A stretch of 55,090 nt of DNA from an uncultured Albidovulum sp. (GTDB lineage: Bacteria; Pseudomonadota; Alphaproteobacteria; Rhodobacterales; Rhodobacteraceae): the NCBI GenBank assembly GCA_913064775.1, contig CAJYAD010000023.1:1-55090 (forward strand). The letters are read 5' to 3'. The translations under genes were made by a program, and so were the position numbers. Below, in pieces: positions 1 to 8,668 of the stretch; positions within the stretch are counted from its first letter, which is position 1, and each line of letters starts with the position of its first letter. The notes beneath the pieces are model-generated. The model did no database searches. It was not told the DNA's origin and saw nothing but the letters and a program-made list of their open reading frames with translations.

Positions 1-1031
1 CCGGCCGCCGACACGTCGCACCAGCGCGTGATGTTGAACACCAGGTCCTTGGCGGTGAACGGATCGCCGTTGTTCCACGTCACGCCCTTGCGCACATGCA
101 GGGTGTAGACGGTGGCGTCGGGGTTGGTGCTTGAGGCGGGTAAAATCGACATGGCGTTCCATTGCCCCGGCGCTATAGCGGCGCGGCAGAACCAACGTGG
201 ATCAATGCGGGGAATATCCGTCACGCATTCGTTTATCGAATAGGTCCCGGCGACTATCGCCAAGACCCCGGGCCGATGCGCCCCGATCCCCAGAGCGGAG
301 GCGGTCACGTCATGCAGCCCGGCGCAAACCGGCGTGCCTTCGCGAAGCCCCGTCAGCGCTGCTGCCTTGGCGGTCACGTGCCCCGCCACATCGTCAGGCA
401 GGCTGATTTCGGCCAGCGCTGGAAACAGGTCGGACAAGCTGAAAAGCGCAAGCACCTCCGGGGAATATCTTTGGCTGGCTAGGTCGGTCAAGGCTGTGCT
501 GGCCTCGGTCCGGTCGGTGCCGATGGTCCCTGTCAAGCAGGTGCGCAGCCAGTCTTTGCAGCCGATGACGTGGCCAATCCGCGCGTAGCGTTCGGGCTGA
601 TGCCGCCTAATCCAAGCCAGGATGGCCGAGGGCGCCGAGGCATGAGGCACCTGTCCTGTGATCCTCAGACTCTCGTCGAAGATCCCTGCACGCTCCCACT
701 CCGCGACGACCTCGTGTGCTCGGCTGTCGAGCGAGAGGATACCGTTGCCCAGTGGTGCGCCCTCGATGTCGAGCAGATAGAGCCCGTCGCCATGCGCCGT
801 GGCGCCGATTGCTGCGACCTGCGCGGGATCGGTGTCGGTCGCGGCAAGCACCTCGCGGATCACCGACGCGGCATGGCGCCAGAAATCGGCCATGTCGCGC
901 TCAACATGACGAGGCGCGGGCATCAACTGCGCAATGTTGCGCCGCGCTACGCCAAGCTGACGGCCGGAAAGATCGAAGATCACCGCCTTGGTAACGGTCA
1001 GCCCACTGTCGATGGCCAGCAATCGATCCAT
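1..1031 (-). CDS. Chimeric frame: FGGY carbohydrate kinase N-terminal part fused to a family 5 ABC substrate-binding protein fragment (partial)
   Basis: The frame opens with ATG at 1031 and is still open at base 1. Residues 1 to about 300 are an FGGY-type sugar kinase: N-terminal phosphate-binding motif [21 protein letters not shown] near residue 90, [11 protein letters not shown] near 237 and [14 protein letters not shown] just before the join. At about 122-135 the same frame enters a dipeptide/oligopeptide-type solute-binding protein ([16 protein letters not shown], then [12 protein letters not shown]). The kinase has lost roughly its C-terminal 200 residues. The binding protein has lost its N-terminus and signal peptide. 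I read every codon across the join and the frame is unbroken, so a deletion joined two genes at the shared ACC-AAC-CCC stretch. It lies 109 bases after eryI on the same strand. Neither half should work as a kinase or a transporter component. Confidence 0.8.
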   Translation of the reverse strand, partial: MDRLLAIDSGLTVTKAVIFDLSGRQLGVARRNIAQLMPAPRHVERDMADFWRHAASVIREVLAATDTDPAQVAAIGATAHGDGLYLLDIEGAPLGNGILSLDSRAHEVVAEWERAGIFDESLRITGQVPHASAPSAILAWIRRHQPERYARIGHVIGCKDWLRTCLTGTIGTDRTEASTALTDLASQRYSPEVLALFSLSDLFPALAEISLPDDVAGHVTAKAAALTGLREGTPVCAGLHDVTASALGIGAHRPGVLAIVAGTYSINECVTDIPRIDPRWFCRAAIAPGQWNAMSILPASSTNPDATVYTLHVRKGVTWNNGDPFTAKDLVFNITRWCDVSAA

Positions 1032-1106
1032 TCGCTCTTACCCTTGCAGCCGGGGCCAGGCTGCGCCGCCAGGAGGAAATTGGCAGTGCCGTCCGGCCCC
1101 GGATCC

Positions 1107-1133
1107 GGCGGCGGGGTAACTGCGCCCGCCGCC
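1107..1133 (-). terminator. GC-rich hairpin just downstream of eryI
   Basis: Perfect 9-base arms (GGCGGCGGG at 1107-1115, CCCGCCGCC at 1125-1133) with a 9-base loop start 7 bases after the eryI stop. No U-tract follows, so this may be an attenuator or mRNA-stabilising hairpin rather than a true intrinsic terminator. Confidence 0.4.
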
Positions 1134-1140
1134 TTTCGTG

Positions 1141-1596
1141 TCACATCTTGTTGTACTTGGCGTCGACCTCGTTGATCGCGTTCACGTTCCCGGCGGAGCG
1201 TCCCTCGGGATCGAAGGAGGTACTCAGGAAGGATTCGGCGATGTCCTTGGCCAGTTCCGGCCCGATCACACGCGCGCCCATCGTGATGATCTGCGCATTG
1301 TTCGACGTCGAAGCCTTGGCGGCGGAATAGGTATCATGGCATTGGGCAGCCCGGATGCCGGGTACCTTGTTCGCCGCCATCTGCACACCGATGCCTGTTC
1401 CGCAGATCAGTATCGCGCGGTCATACGTCCCCGCCAACACGGCCGAGGCCACGCGGTCCGAAATGTTAGCATAGAACGCGTCGGGCCCCACCTCAGTGCG
1501 CGAGACTTCATCGACGTCGTATTTCTGGGCCAGATGCTCGGCCAGTATCTTGGCGAGCCCCTCGCCCGCACTGTCACCTGCGACTGCGATCTTCAT
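1141..1596 (-). CDS. eryI: RpiB-family isomerase, D-erythrose-4-phosphate isomerase EryI
   Basis: A 151-residue protein of the RpiB/LacA-LacB fold. It has the active-site loop [15 protein letters not shown] with Cys65, then His87 in QCHDTY and the conserved [14 protein letters not shown] segment. In Brucella, EryI is the RpiB homologue that makes D-erythrose 4-phosphate from D-erythrulose 4-phosphate, the last step of erythritol breakdown. It follows eryH by 18 bases with an AGAAGGG ribosome site, in the order eryR-eryH-eryI known from Brucella and rhizobia. That synteny favours EryI over a housekeeping ribose-5-phosphate isomerase. The assignment is by family and context. Confidence 0.9.
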   Translation of the reverse strand: MKIAVAGDSAGEGLAKILAEHLAQKYDVDEVSRTEVGPDAFYANISDRVASAVLAGTYDRAILICGTGIGVQMAANKVPGIRAAQCHDTYSAAKASTSNNAQIITMGARVIGPELAKDIAESFLSTSFDPEGRSAGNVNAINEVDAKYNKM

Positions 1597-1614
1597 GAGA
1601 TTTTCCCTTCTGTA

Positions 1615-2376
1615 TCATATCGTTGCGGCGCATTTCTCAAGGATGTCGAGATATCCCTCGACCTTCCACGCGGAGCGCCCAATGAAGAGTCCGTCGATAT
1701 GCGAACACTCGATCAGTTCCACGCAATTCCCTGGGTTGACCGAGCCACCGTAGAGGCAGGGAATTTTTCGACCCAGCAAGTCTCCAGCCACCGCGATGAT
1801 CTCGGCCTGCCGCGCATCGGCATAGTCCGAGGTTGCCGGGATGCCGTTCTCGCCGATCGCCCAAACCGGTTCGTAAGCCAGCAAGATCAGCGCGGATTTC
1901 TGGTCAGTGTTCAGTTTGCCGAGCGCGCCTTTCACCTGCGTCTCCAGCACTTGCTGCGCGCGACCGGCCTCGCGGTCAGCCAGCGTCTCACCGATGCAGA
2001 TCAACGGAATCAGGCCATGGCGTAAGGCAGCCTCGGCCTTCAGCCCTACCGTCTCGTCCGTCTCGCCGAAATGCTCGCGCCGCTCGGAATGCCCCAGCTC
2101 GACCATATCGAGCCCACAATCGACAAGCATTGGGGCCGAAATTTCACCTGTCCAGGCGCCCGCCTCGGCCCAGTGCATGTTCTGCGCGCCGACCTTGACT
2201 GACGTTTCGGCAAGGATCGAATTGACCTCGCGCACAGCGGTGAAGGGCGGGATCACGAAGCGTTGGATGCGCAAGTCACGCGCATCGTCAGCCTCGGCCA
2301 ACGCGGTTGCGAAGGCCTGCGCCTCGGCCTGCGTCTTGTTCATCTTCCAACTCGTGCCAATCCATAACTCGGTCAT
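1615..2376 (-). CDS. eryH: Triosephosphate isomerase-like tetrulose-phosphate isomerase EryH
   Basis: A 253-residue TIM-barrel protein of normal triosephosphate isomerase length. Catalytic positions are visible: Lys11 in SWKMNK, His96 in ELGHSERRE, Glu169 in AYEPVWAIG, and the phosphate loop LYGGSVNPGN. The usual Asn of the NWK motif is Ser here, as might suit a changed substrate. In Brucella, EryH (TpiA2) acts on tetrulose 4-phosphate between EryC and EryI. Its ATG overlaps the stop of eryR by four bases, so the two are translationally coupled, and eryI follows after 18 bases. A housekeeping TpiA is the alternative, but synteny argues against it. Confidence 0.9.
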   Translation of the reverse strand: MTELWIGTSWKMNKTQAEAQAFATALAEADDARDLRIQRFVIPPFTAVREVNSILAETSVKVGAQNMHWAEAGAWTGEISAPMLVDCGLDMVELGHSERREHFGETDETVGLKAEAALRHGLIPLICIGETLADREAGRAQQVLETQVKGALGKLNTDQKSALILLAYEPVWAIGENGIPATSDYADARQAEIIAVAGDLLGRKIPCLYGGSVNPGNCVELIECSHIDGLFIGRSAWKVEGYLDILEKCAATI

Positions 2377-3152
2377 GCGGTGGTCTCTCTGGGGTTCGCA
2401 AGTGTCAGAGTCAGCCCGGCGGCATCCAACGCGGCACGGGACGCCGCACCAGGGGCACTGTCTGTGATGATGTGATCAAACTCGGCAAGATCGGCCAGCT
2501 TGTGCAGGGCAGTGTGGCCGAAACGCGCGTGGTTCACGACTAGGCATCTACGCCCCGCCGCAGCCATCATTGCACGCTTGGCCCGTACAACCGTTTCATC
2601 CATGTGGAACACCTCGATTCCGAGGAGCGCCGGAGAGGAGATGAAGGCGATGTCTGCGCGAAGCCCCGCCAACGCATGTTCGCAAAGCGTACCGAGATAA
2701 GCGTTGAACTTGGCCGAGAATACGCCCCCCAGCGCGATCAACTTGACCCCGGCCTCGCCCTTCAGCGCATCGAGTACTGCGCAATTGTTGGTAATTACGG
2801 TCAGAGGCCTCCGCGCGACGGCCATCCGGCCCAGAACCGCCGCCATGGAGCCATCGTTAATCATGACAGTCATCCCCGGCTCGATAAACTCCAGTGCCTT
2901 TGCGGCCATTGCCTCCTTGGCCGCAGCCCCCTGCCTTGCCCGGAAACGAAAATCACTTTCGAACTGGGTACCAGATTCGATCGTCGCGCCGCCCCGGATC
3001 TTGCGCAGCAGCCCCGCCCCCTCAAGCTCGTCGAGGTCGCGGTGGATCGTCATCCGGGAGACCGAGAAACGGTCGGCTAGCGCCTCGAGCGCCACCTCTC
3101 CATCGGTCACCAGAAGATCCATGATCGCCCGTTGTCGGTCGTCTCGTTTCAC
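2373..3152 (-). CDS. eryR: DeoR-family repressor of the eryR-eryH-eryI operon
   Basis: A 259-residue DeoR/GlpR regulator. An N-terminal winged helix (LADRFSVSRMTIHRDL) is followed by a sugar-phosphate-binding domain with MINDGSMAAVLG, VITNNCAVLDAL and IALGGVFSAKFNAYLG. I chose GTG at 3152 because AGGAGG lies seven bases upstream. The frame extends to 3182, but without a better site. It is first in an operon with eryH and eryI, the arrangement of the rhizobial and Brucella eryR locus. The divergent neighbour is transketolase, and four TCACA/TGTGA half-sites lie between them. That suggests control of both directions, probably by a sugar phosphate. Effector not shown. Confidence 0.88.
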   Translation of the reverse strand: MKRDDRQRAIMDLLVTDGEVALEALADRFSVSRMTIHRDLDELEGAGLLRKIRGGATIESGTQFESDFRFRARQGAAAKEAMAAKALEFIEPGMTVMINDGSMAAVLGRMAVARRPLTVITNNCAVLDALKGEAGVKLIALGGVFSAKFNAYLGTLCEHALAGLRADIAFISSPALLGIEVFHMDETVVRAKRAMMAAAGRRCLVVNHARFGHTALHKLADLAEFDHIITDSAPGAASRAALDAAGLTLTLANPRETTA

Positions 3153-3178
3153 ACAGATTCCTCCTGAAATCCAACATC

Positions 3179-3230
3179 TCACATCACATAACTAACTTCA
3201 ATAACGTTTTTATGTGATTTATATTTGTGA
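3179..3230. promoter_or_regulatory. Divergent eryR/tkt control region with TCACA/TGTGA half-sites
   Basis: This AT-rich stretch has two tandem TCACA pentamers (3179-3188) and two TGTGA pentamers (3213-3217 and 3226-3230). Within it, ATCACATAA (3183-3191) and TTATGTGAT (3210-3218) form a perfect 9-base inverted repeat. Repeated half-sites like this are typical DeoR-family operators. The obvious ligand is EryR, encoded next door. Confidence 0.6.
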
Positions 3231-3276
3231 TTACTGACGCGCCGCGCTATCCCATCTGTCGAAAAAGGAGGAAGGC

Positions 3277-5301
3277 ATGCCGAATGATTCGCTTCCCGCC
3301 GACCCGCAAGCTAAGCGGACTCTCGACCCCGAGGCCTTCGACCTTGCCAATTGCATCCGCGCGCTGTCGATCGACGCAGTGGAGGCCGCCAAATCCGGCC
3401 ACCCAGGTGCGCCAATGGGCATGGCGGATGCCGCCACGGTGCTGTTCCGCGATCACCTGAAATTCGACACCTCCGCACCCGGCTGGTCAGACCGCGACCG
3501 CGTGATCCTGTCGAACGGCCATGCCTCGATGTTGCTCTATTCGCTGCTGCATCTGACCGGGTATGAGGACATGACCCTCGACCAGATCCGCAACTTCCGA
3601 CAACTCGGCGCGAAGACCGCAGGGCACCCCGAATACGGCCACGCCAAGGGGATCGAGACGACGACGGGCCCGCTGGGGCAAGGCATTGCAAATGCCGTCG
3701 GCATGGCGATGGCCGAGCGCGCGCTGGCGGCAGAGTTCGGCGCAGATCTCGTCGACCACCACACCTATGTCTTCATGGGCGACGGTTGCCTGCAGGAGGG
3801 CGTCGGGCAAGAGGCAATCTCCCTCGCCGGACACCTTAGCCTCGGTAAGCTAGTGGTACTGTATGATGACAACGGGATCACGATTGATGGGCCGACTTCG
3901 ATCTCTTTCTCCGAAGACGTGCCCGCGCGGCTGGCAGCCTGTGGCTGGCATGTGCAAAGCGTTGACGGCCATGACGCGAAAAAGGTCGGCACTGCCATTA
4001 CCACGGCAAAGGCCGAGGGAGCGAAACCCTCTCTGATCGCGATGCGCACGACCATCGGTTTCGGCGCGCCGAAGAAGGCGGGGACCGCCAGCGCCCACGG
4101 CGCGGCGCTCGGACCCGACGAGGCTGCTGCGGCCAAGCAGGCGCTCGGCTGGGAGGCCGCCCCCTTCGAGATTCCTGAGGCGCTGGCGAAAAAATGGCGC
4201 GCGATTGGCGCGCGCGGTGCGGGCGCACGCGCCGCATGGGAAACACGGCTTGCCGCCTCCGACAAACGCGCCGAGTTCGAGCGCCGCATGGCGGGCACCC
4301 TTCCCGCCACCTACGGCGACGCCCTGGCGGCGGCGCGCAAGGCGCTGTTCGACGCCCCGCAAAAGGTGGCTACACGCAAGGCCAGCCAGATCGCGCTCGA
4401 GGCGCTGTCCCCGGCCCTGCCAGAGCTGATCGGCGGCTCGGCTGACCTGACCGGGTCGAACCTGACCCGCGTGAAACCTTTGGACAGCCTCTATAGCGCC
4501 GACGCACCTGGGCGCTACGTCGGCTACGGCGTGCGCGAATTCGGTATGGCGGCGGCAATGAACGGAATGGTGACCCACGGTGGCTTGCGCCCGTACGGCG
4601 GAACCTTCCTAGTATTTTCCGACTACGCCCGAAACGCGATACGACTTTCGGCGCTGATGGCAGTTCCCACGATCTACGTCATGACCCACGACTCGATTGG
4701 CCTGGGTGAGGACGGTCCGACGCACCAGCCGATCGAGCACATGGCCAGCCTGCGTGCGATCCCAAACCTCCATGCCTTCCGCCCCGCCGACGCGGTAGAG
4801 ACTCTGGAATGCTGGGACATCGCGCTCAGGTCCGCTAGCACACCGTCGCTTCTTGCGCTCAGCCGCCAGAGCGTGCCGCAATTACGGCTGGAGGCGGGGG
4901 ACGAGAACCGCTCGTCACGAGGCGCCTATGTCATCCGCCAGTTCGGCGAGGGCCGCGATGTGACGCTGCTCGCGACAGGATCTGAGGTGTCGCTGGCAGT
5001 AGAAGCCGCCGAAGCGCTGGCAAGTGATGACCTTTCCGTCTCCGTCGTCTCGATGCCAAGTTGGGAACTGTTCGAGGCACAATCCAAGGCCTACCGCGCA
5101 GAGGTGCTGGGGGATGCTCCGCGCCTCGCCATTGAGGCCGCCAGCCCCTTCGGCTGGACCCGCTATGTCGCCAGCGAAAACGATGTGGTCGGGATGACCG
5201 GCTTCGGCGCCTCCGGGCCGGCCGAGGCACTGTACGAGCATTTTGGCATCACGTGCGACGCTATCGTGGCCCGCGCAAAGAGCGTTCTGGACCCGAGCTG
5301 A
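3277..5301 (+). CDS. tkt: Transketolase
   Basis: Full-length transketolase of 674 residues. Visible are the substrate/ThDP region [12 protein letters not shown], the thiamine-diphosphate motif running from MGDGCLQEG to [10 protein letters not shown], the pyrimidine-domain segment [14 protein letters not shown], and [19 protein letters not shown]. An AAAGGAGGAAGGC ribosome site precedes ATG 3277. It transfers two-carbon units and can combine D-erythrose 4-phosphate, the erythritol end product, with ketose donors. It is divergent from eryR and only 29 bases upstream of the transaldolase. That pairing suggests a dedicated non-oxidative pentose-phosphate shunt for erythritol carbon, not the only housekeeping copy. 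This role is inferred from position. Confidence 0.95.
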   Translation: MPNDSLPADPQAKRTLDPEAFDLANCIRALSIDAVEAAKSGHPGAPMGMADAATVLFRDHLKFDTSAPGWSDRDRVILSNGHASMLLYSLLHLTGYEDMTLDQIRNFRQLGAKTAGHPEYGHAKGIETTTGPLGQGIANAVGMAMAERALAAEFGADLVDHHTYVFMGDGCLQEGVGQEAISLAGHLSLGKLVVLYDDNGITIDGPTSISFSEDVPARLAACGWHVQSVDGHDAKKVGTAITTAKAEGAKPSLIAMRTTIGFGAPKKAGTASAHGAALGPDEAAAAKQALGWEAAPFEIPEALAKKWRAIGARGAGARAAWETRLAASDKRAEFERRMAGTLPATYGDALAAARKALFDAPQKVATRKASQIALEALSPALPELIGGSADLTGSNLTRVKPLDSLYSADAPGRYVGYGVREFGMAAAMNGMVTHGGLRPYGGTFLVFSDYARNAIRLSALMAVPTIYVMTHDSIGLGEDGPTHQPIEHMASLRAIPNLHAFRPADAVETLECWDIALRSASTPSLLALSRQSVPQLRLEAGDENRSSRGAYVIRQFGEGRDVTLLATGSEVSLAVEAAEALASDDLSVSVVSMPSWELFEAQSKAYRAEVLGDAPRLAIEAASPFGWTRYVASENDVVGMTGFGASGPAEALYEHFGITCDAIVARAKSVLDPS

Positions 5302-5330
5302 GCCCCCGCCCTTATTCTCAGGAGAGATCG

Positions 5331-5984
5331 ATGAAATTCTTCGTAGACACAGCCGTAATCGACGACATCCGCGAGCTGAACGACTACGGCCTTCTCGACG
5401 GGGTCACGACGAACCCCTCGCTGATCGCCAAGTCGGGACGCGACTTCAAGGAGGTGATCGCCGAGATCTGCAAGCTAGTCGACGGCCCGGTCTCGGCCGA
5501 GGTCGCGGCAATGAATTTCGACGGCATGGTCGCCGAGGGCGAGTATCTGGCCAAGATCGCCGACAACGTGGTGATCAAGCTGCCGCTAACGCTGGAAGGG
5601 CTTAAGGCCTGCCGGCACTTTACCGGCAAGGGCATCAAGACCAACGTTACGCTGTGCTTCTCGGCCAACCAGGCGCTGTTGGCCGCCAAGGCGGGCGCCA
5701 CCTACATCTCGCCCTTCATCGGGCGGCTGGACGACCTGAGCATCGACGGAATGGAGCTGATCCACGAGATCCGTGAGATCTACGATAACTACGGCTTCGG
5801 AACCAACATTCTAGCCGCCTCGATCCGTTCGGCCAACCACGTAAAGGAAGCGGCCCTTGCCGGGGCCGATGTTGCAACCATCCCGCCCGGCGTCATCAAG
5901 GGGCTAGCAAACCACGTGCTGACCGAAAAGGGCCTCGACCAGTTCGCCAAGGACTGGGCGGCGACCGGCCAGTCGATCCTCTGA
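5331..5984 (+). CDS. tal: Transaldolase / fructose-6-phosphate aldolase family (small form)
   Basis: A 217-residue protein of the short transaldolase/FSA group. It has [15 protein letters not shown] at the N-terminus, [14 protein letters not shown], the Schiff-base lysine in [24 protein letters not shown], and [18 protein letters not shown] 5331 follows GGAGAG. The C-three transfer complements transketolase in recycling erythrose 4-phosphate to fructose 6-phosphate and glyceraldehyde 3-phosphate. Transaldolase and fructose-6-phosphate aldolase activities cannot be separated by eye in this family. Its stop is three bases from the convergent eryD stop, with no terminator between. Confidence 0.92.
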   Translation: MKFFVDTAVIDDIRELNDYGLLDGVTTNPSLIAKSGRDFKEVIAEICKLVDGPVSAEVAAMNFDGMVAEGEYLAKIADNVVIKLPLTLEGLKACRHFTGKGIKTNVTLCFSANQALLAAKAGATYISPFIGRLDDLSIDGMELIHEIREIYDNYGFGTNILAASIRSANHVKEAALAGADVATIPPGVIKGLANHVLTEKGLDQFAKDWAATGQSIL

Positions 5985-5987
5985 TCC

Positions 5988-6944
5988 CTACCCGGCAAGC
6001 AGCGCCCGCGCTGTGCTCTCGTCGGTGATCAGCCCCGACAGGAGTCCCGACAACAGAACGGCGCGCAGCGGCTCGACTTTCTCATAGCCACCGGCGAGGG
6101 CGACGATCCGGTCCTGCGCGCCATCTTCCAGTGAGACGGCCAGCGTGCGCGAGGTTAGCGGCGTTTCCAGCGCGCGACCCTCGCGGTCAAAGAAGTGCCC
6201 CAGCATCTCGCCCACCCCGCCCGCACGGGCGATGGCGTCGATCTCTTCAGGTTCGATCATGCCCGAGGTGACAAGCTGGGTATCGCGCTTGACCGTACCG
6301 ATGCCCACGATCTTCAGGGGCGCTGATTGCGCCAGCGCAAAAACGTCGGCCACCCCGCGCTGGGACAGCAGAACCTCGCGGTCTTCTGCGGTATTGGCGA
6401 AGAACGGGACCGGCATGACATAGGCTTGCGCGCCTGTCTTTTCCGCCAGAAGATGCATCACGTCGTGCGGGTTGGCCGCGAAGTTCCGCGTCAGCCCCCC
6501 CAGCAGCGAAACAAAGCGCAACCCGCTGGTGGCGAGGCGTGGCATGGCACGGACCGCCGCGGCCAGCGTGCGGCCGTGGCCGATGCCGATGGTCAGTTCC
6601 TCGCCGCCCTCAAGCCAGCGCCTGAGCCGCGCGGCACCCGCAAGGCCGAGCGTGCGCAGCGGCAGCCCCTCTTCGTCCAGATCCGGGGCCACCTCGCAAG
6701 TCTCCAGCCCGAAGCGCGCAATCAGCGCCTGCTCCAGTTCGACGCATTCGATGATGTCGCCCTCAATCGAGACCTTTACCGCCCCTTCTGCCACCGCGCG
6801 GGCAATCAGACGATGCGCCTTGACCGACGGCACGCCGAGGCGCTTGGCCACCTCGGCCTGCCGGAGCCCGCCGACGTAGTGCAGCCACGCCGCCCGAATC
6901 ATCAGCGAACTGTCTGCATCAATAACAGAGCGGTCCCGGGCCAT
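5988..6944 (-). CDS. eryD: SorC/DeoR-type erythritol regulator EryD
   Basis: A 318-residue SorC-family regulator. The N-terminal helix-turn-helix is LRQAEVAKRLGVPSVKAHRL. The large C-terminal sugar-binding domain carries LTIGIGHGRTLAAAV, VSLLGGLTRN, KIVGIGTVKRDTQL and VALAGGYEKV. ATG 6944 is preceded by GGGGAGGAGACAGC. In Brucella, EryD ends the eryABCD operon, represses it and is relieved by erythritol. Here it lies on the same strand downstream of eryABC but is separated by a dead ribH2. The ribH2 C-terminal frame runs without a stop into this gene's frame, so a longer fusion is possible on paper, but the strong ribosome site supports the internal start. Confidence 0.88.
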   Translation of the reverse strand: MARDRSVIDADSSLMIRAAWLHYVGGLRQAEVAKRLGVPSVKAHRLIARAVAEGAVKVSIEGDIIECVELEQALIARFGLETCEVAPDLDEEGLPLRTLGLAGAARLRRWLEGGEELTIGIGHGRTLAAAVRAMPRLATSGLRFVSLLGGLTRNFAANPHDVMHLLAEKTGAQAYVMPVPFFANTAEDREVLLSQRGVADVFALAQSAPLKIVGIGTVKRDTQLVTSGMIEPEEIDAIARAGGVGEMLGHFFDREGRALETPLTSRTLAVSLEDGAQDRIVALAGGYEKVEPLRAVLLSGLLSGLITDESTARALLAG

Positions 6945-7044
6945 GTGCTGTCTCCTCCCCCTCCGCGGGGCAATGGATGATCGGGCCGCGACGCGCGGGG
7001 CGCAAGCCCATGGATTGTCACACCGCCGCCGGCATGGACCTCGC

Positions 7045-7489
7045 GGAGCGGAGAGCCGGGTGAATTGCCCCTCCAGCGCCACGACCAAGCGCGCGGTATC
7101 GGCCGCGTCGGCGCACTTCTTGACGAAATGGGCGCGGAAGAACTCGACATGCTCGGGCGTCGGCTGGAAATGATGCGGCGTTAGCGAGACCGAGAACACC
7201 GGAACCCTGCTATCCATCTGTTCCCACATCAGCCCGTCCACCACGGCCTGCGCCAAGAAGCCTTGGCGATAAACCCCGCCCTCGACCACGAAGGCAGCGC
7301 AGACCGCCGCGTCGTGGCGGCCGCTTCCCCCGCCGCTTTCGCGCCCGCAACGCCATCTGGAAGGCGCCCGGCGCGTCGTAGGCGCCGCTCCCGACCATCC
7401 GCACCTCGAAGCCCGCGAGGGGTCCTGTCGACGACCTCAGCATGCCCGCGGGTCTTGATTAAAGCGATCATGACGGTCCTGTCAGTCAT
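7045..7489 (-). pseudogene. ribH2: Frameshifted type II lumazine synthase (RibH2-like)
   Basis: Three frames must be read in turn to follow one protein. MTDRTVMIALIKTRGHAEVVD starts at 7489. A second frame gives GFEVRMVGSGAYDAPGAFQ. From about 7300 a third frame gives DAAVCAAFVVEGGVYRQGF and SLTPHHFQPTPEHVEFFRAH. This follows the Brucella RibH2 pattern (FVIDGGIYRHDF, LTPHHFHESKEH), so the family call is secure. At least two frameshifts, near 7430 and 7310, inactivate it, and its stop codon is gone so the tail runs in frame into eryD. RibH2 makes the riboflavin precursor 6,7-dimethyl-8-ribityllumazine. It sits between eryC and eryD, which are adjacent in Brucella. Confidence 0.82.
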
Positions 7490-7730
7490 AGAACCATTCC
7501 TTGCGGCGTTTCAAATGGCCCCAAGGCATTCCTTCCTCGTGGGCACGAAGGTCCGGCGGCCAGTTCCTATCCATCCGGACTGCCACCGTCTGCCTCGGAA
7601 TTTCGCCGAAGCCTGCTGGCCCTACCGAAACAGGCGTTCGCGGGCTTTCAAGGCCGGTAGGGAATTTCTTCCCCGTCCCAACAACCTCACTGACGTGGCC
7701 TCGTTTTGCGCGAGATGCAACCACCGGCAT
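7482..7730 (-). CDS. Uncharacterised small open frame between eryC and ribH2 remnant
   Basis: An 82-codon frame on the operon strand starts five bases after the eryC stop and overlaps the first codons of the ribH2 remnant. I recognise no domain. Its composition (many Arg, Pro, Gly) is what a GC-rich non-coding stretch would give, and there is no clear ribosome site. It is listed because the roughly 245-base gap is otherwise empty. It is probably decayed or non-coding. Confidence 0.2.
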   Translation of the reverse strand: MPVVASRAKRGHVSEVVGTGKKFPTGLESPRTPVSVGPAGFGEIPRQTVAVRMDRNWPPDLRAHEEGMPWGHLKRRKEWFYD

Positions 7731-7734
7731 CTGC

Positions 7735-8667
7735 CTAGATCCTCAGATCCTGTGCGCCGCTGTCGATATGCGGCGCCCAGAAGGCCACGCTTTCGGCAAT
7801 CTGCGGGATCACCTGCCGGTCGTTCGGCTCTCGCTCCTTGAAGGACAGCTCCAGACAGATCTCGTTATCCACCGCGCCGCCCTCGGCGAAGGCCGCCAGC
7901 AGCGGCGCGGGCTGGACAGCGCCACATGCGTTGTAGTCGGCAGTAAAGGGCCGGTGGCCGGACTTGTCCATCATCGATTGCTTGATGTGGATGATCGGGC
8001 TGACCTTCGGCACCGCACGCGCCCAGGCGTAGGGGTCGGTATCGTTCGGGTTGGGCGAGGTCACATCGCCATGGTCGATATCGGCCATCATCCACATCGG
8101 CACCGCCATGTCCGCCGCCGTCAGCCTGCCCTGCAGCGCCAGGCAGGCAGCGATGGTCTCGCCGAACTCGCGGCCGATGCTCATCGGCTCCCAGAACACA
8201 TGGTTCAGCCCGGCGGCTTTCGCATGGTTCGCCACCTCGGCCCAGCAGTCGATGGCGATCTTCAGCAGTTCTTCGCGCCTCGCGGGATCGTCATAGTCGC
8301 GGAAGGTGAAGATCGCGAATTGCGTGCCGACAGAGGTGCCGCCGAGATCGCCGATGATGTCGGCAAAGGTCTTGAACCAGTCGACATAGTAGCGCCGCAC
8401 GTCGCGGTCCGGATGGCCGAAGTGATTGAGCCGCCCATAGGGCCCCGTCATGCCGCTGGTGACGCGGGCACCGGTGCGGTCCAGCGCCGCGCCCATCTGG
8501 CGCGTCAGCCGCCGGATCACCGGGGCGGGCCAGGACGGGTTGATGAATTCATGCGTCAGCTGGATGTCGCGAATGCGGATATCCCGGGCGATCGTATCGA
8601 TCAGATCTGCCGGATCGGCGAAGCGGTTGACCAGCGGATTGGTGTTCAGCGATAGCGTCAGGGGCAT
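7735..8667 (-). CDS. eryC: Tetrulose-4-phosphate racemase EryC (xylose isomerase-like TIM barrel)
   Basis: A 310-residue protein of the AP-endonuclease-2/xylose-isomerase barrel superfamily, with TSGMTGPYGRLNHFGHPD, VFWEPMSIGREFGET, MWMMADIDHGDVTSPN and IIHIKQSMMDKSGHRPF supplying metal-ligand type Glu, Asp and His residues. The length and these blocks match EryC as I know it. In Brucella it interconverts L- and D-3-tetrulose 4-phosphate after EryB. ATG 8667 lies one base past the eryB stop, so it is tightly coupled in eryABC. An older literature label, 'dehydrogenase', was superseded by the biochemical work. Confidence 0.93.
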   Translation of the reverse strand: MPLTLSLNTNPLVNRFADPADLIDTIARDIRIRDIQLTHEFINPSWPAPVIRRLTRQMGAALDRTGARVTSGMTGPYGRLNHFGHPDRDVRRYYVDWFKTFADIIGDLGGTSVGTQFAIFTFRDYDDPARREELLKIAIDCWAEVANHAKAAGLNHVFWEPMSIGREFGETIAACLALQGRLTAADMAVPMWMMADIDHGDVTSPNPNDTDPYAWARAVPKVSPIIHIKQSMMDKSGHRPFTADYNACGAVQPAPLLAAFAEGGAVDNEICLELSFKEREPNDRQVIPQIAESVAFWAPHIDSGAQDLRI

Positions 8668-8668
8668 C

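Noticed and set aside
5988-7289. 433-residue fused protein joining the ribH2 C-terminus to EryD
   Set aside because: The frame is open by loss of the ribH2 stop. EryD has its own strong ribosome site and normal start at 6944, and ribH2 is frameshifted upstream.
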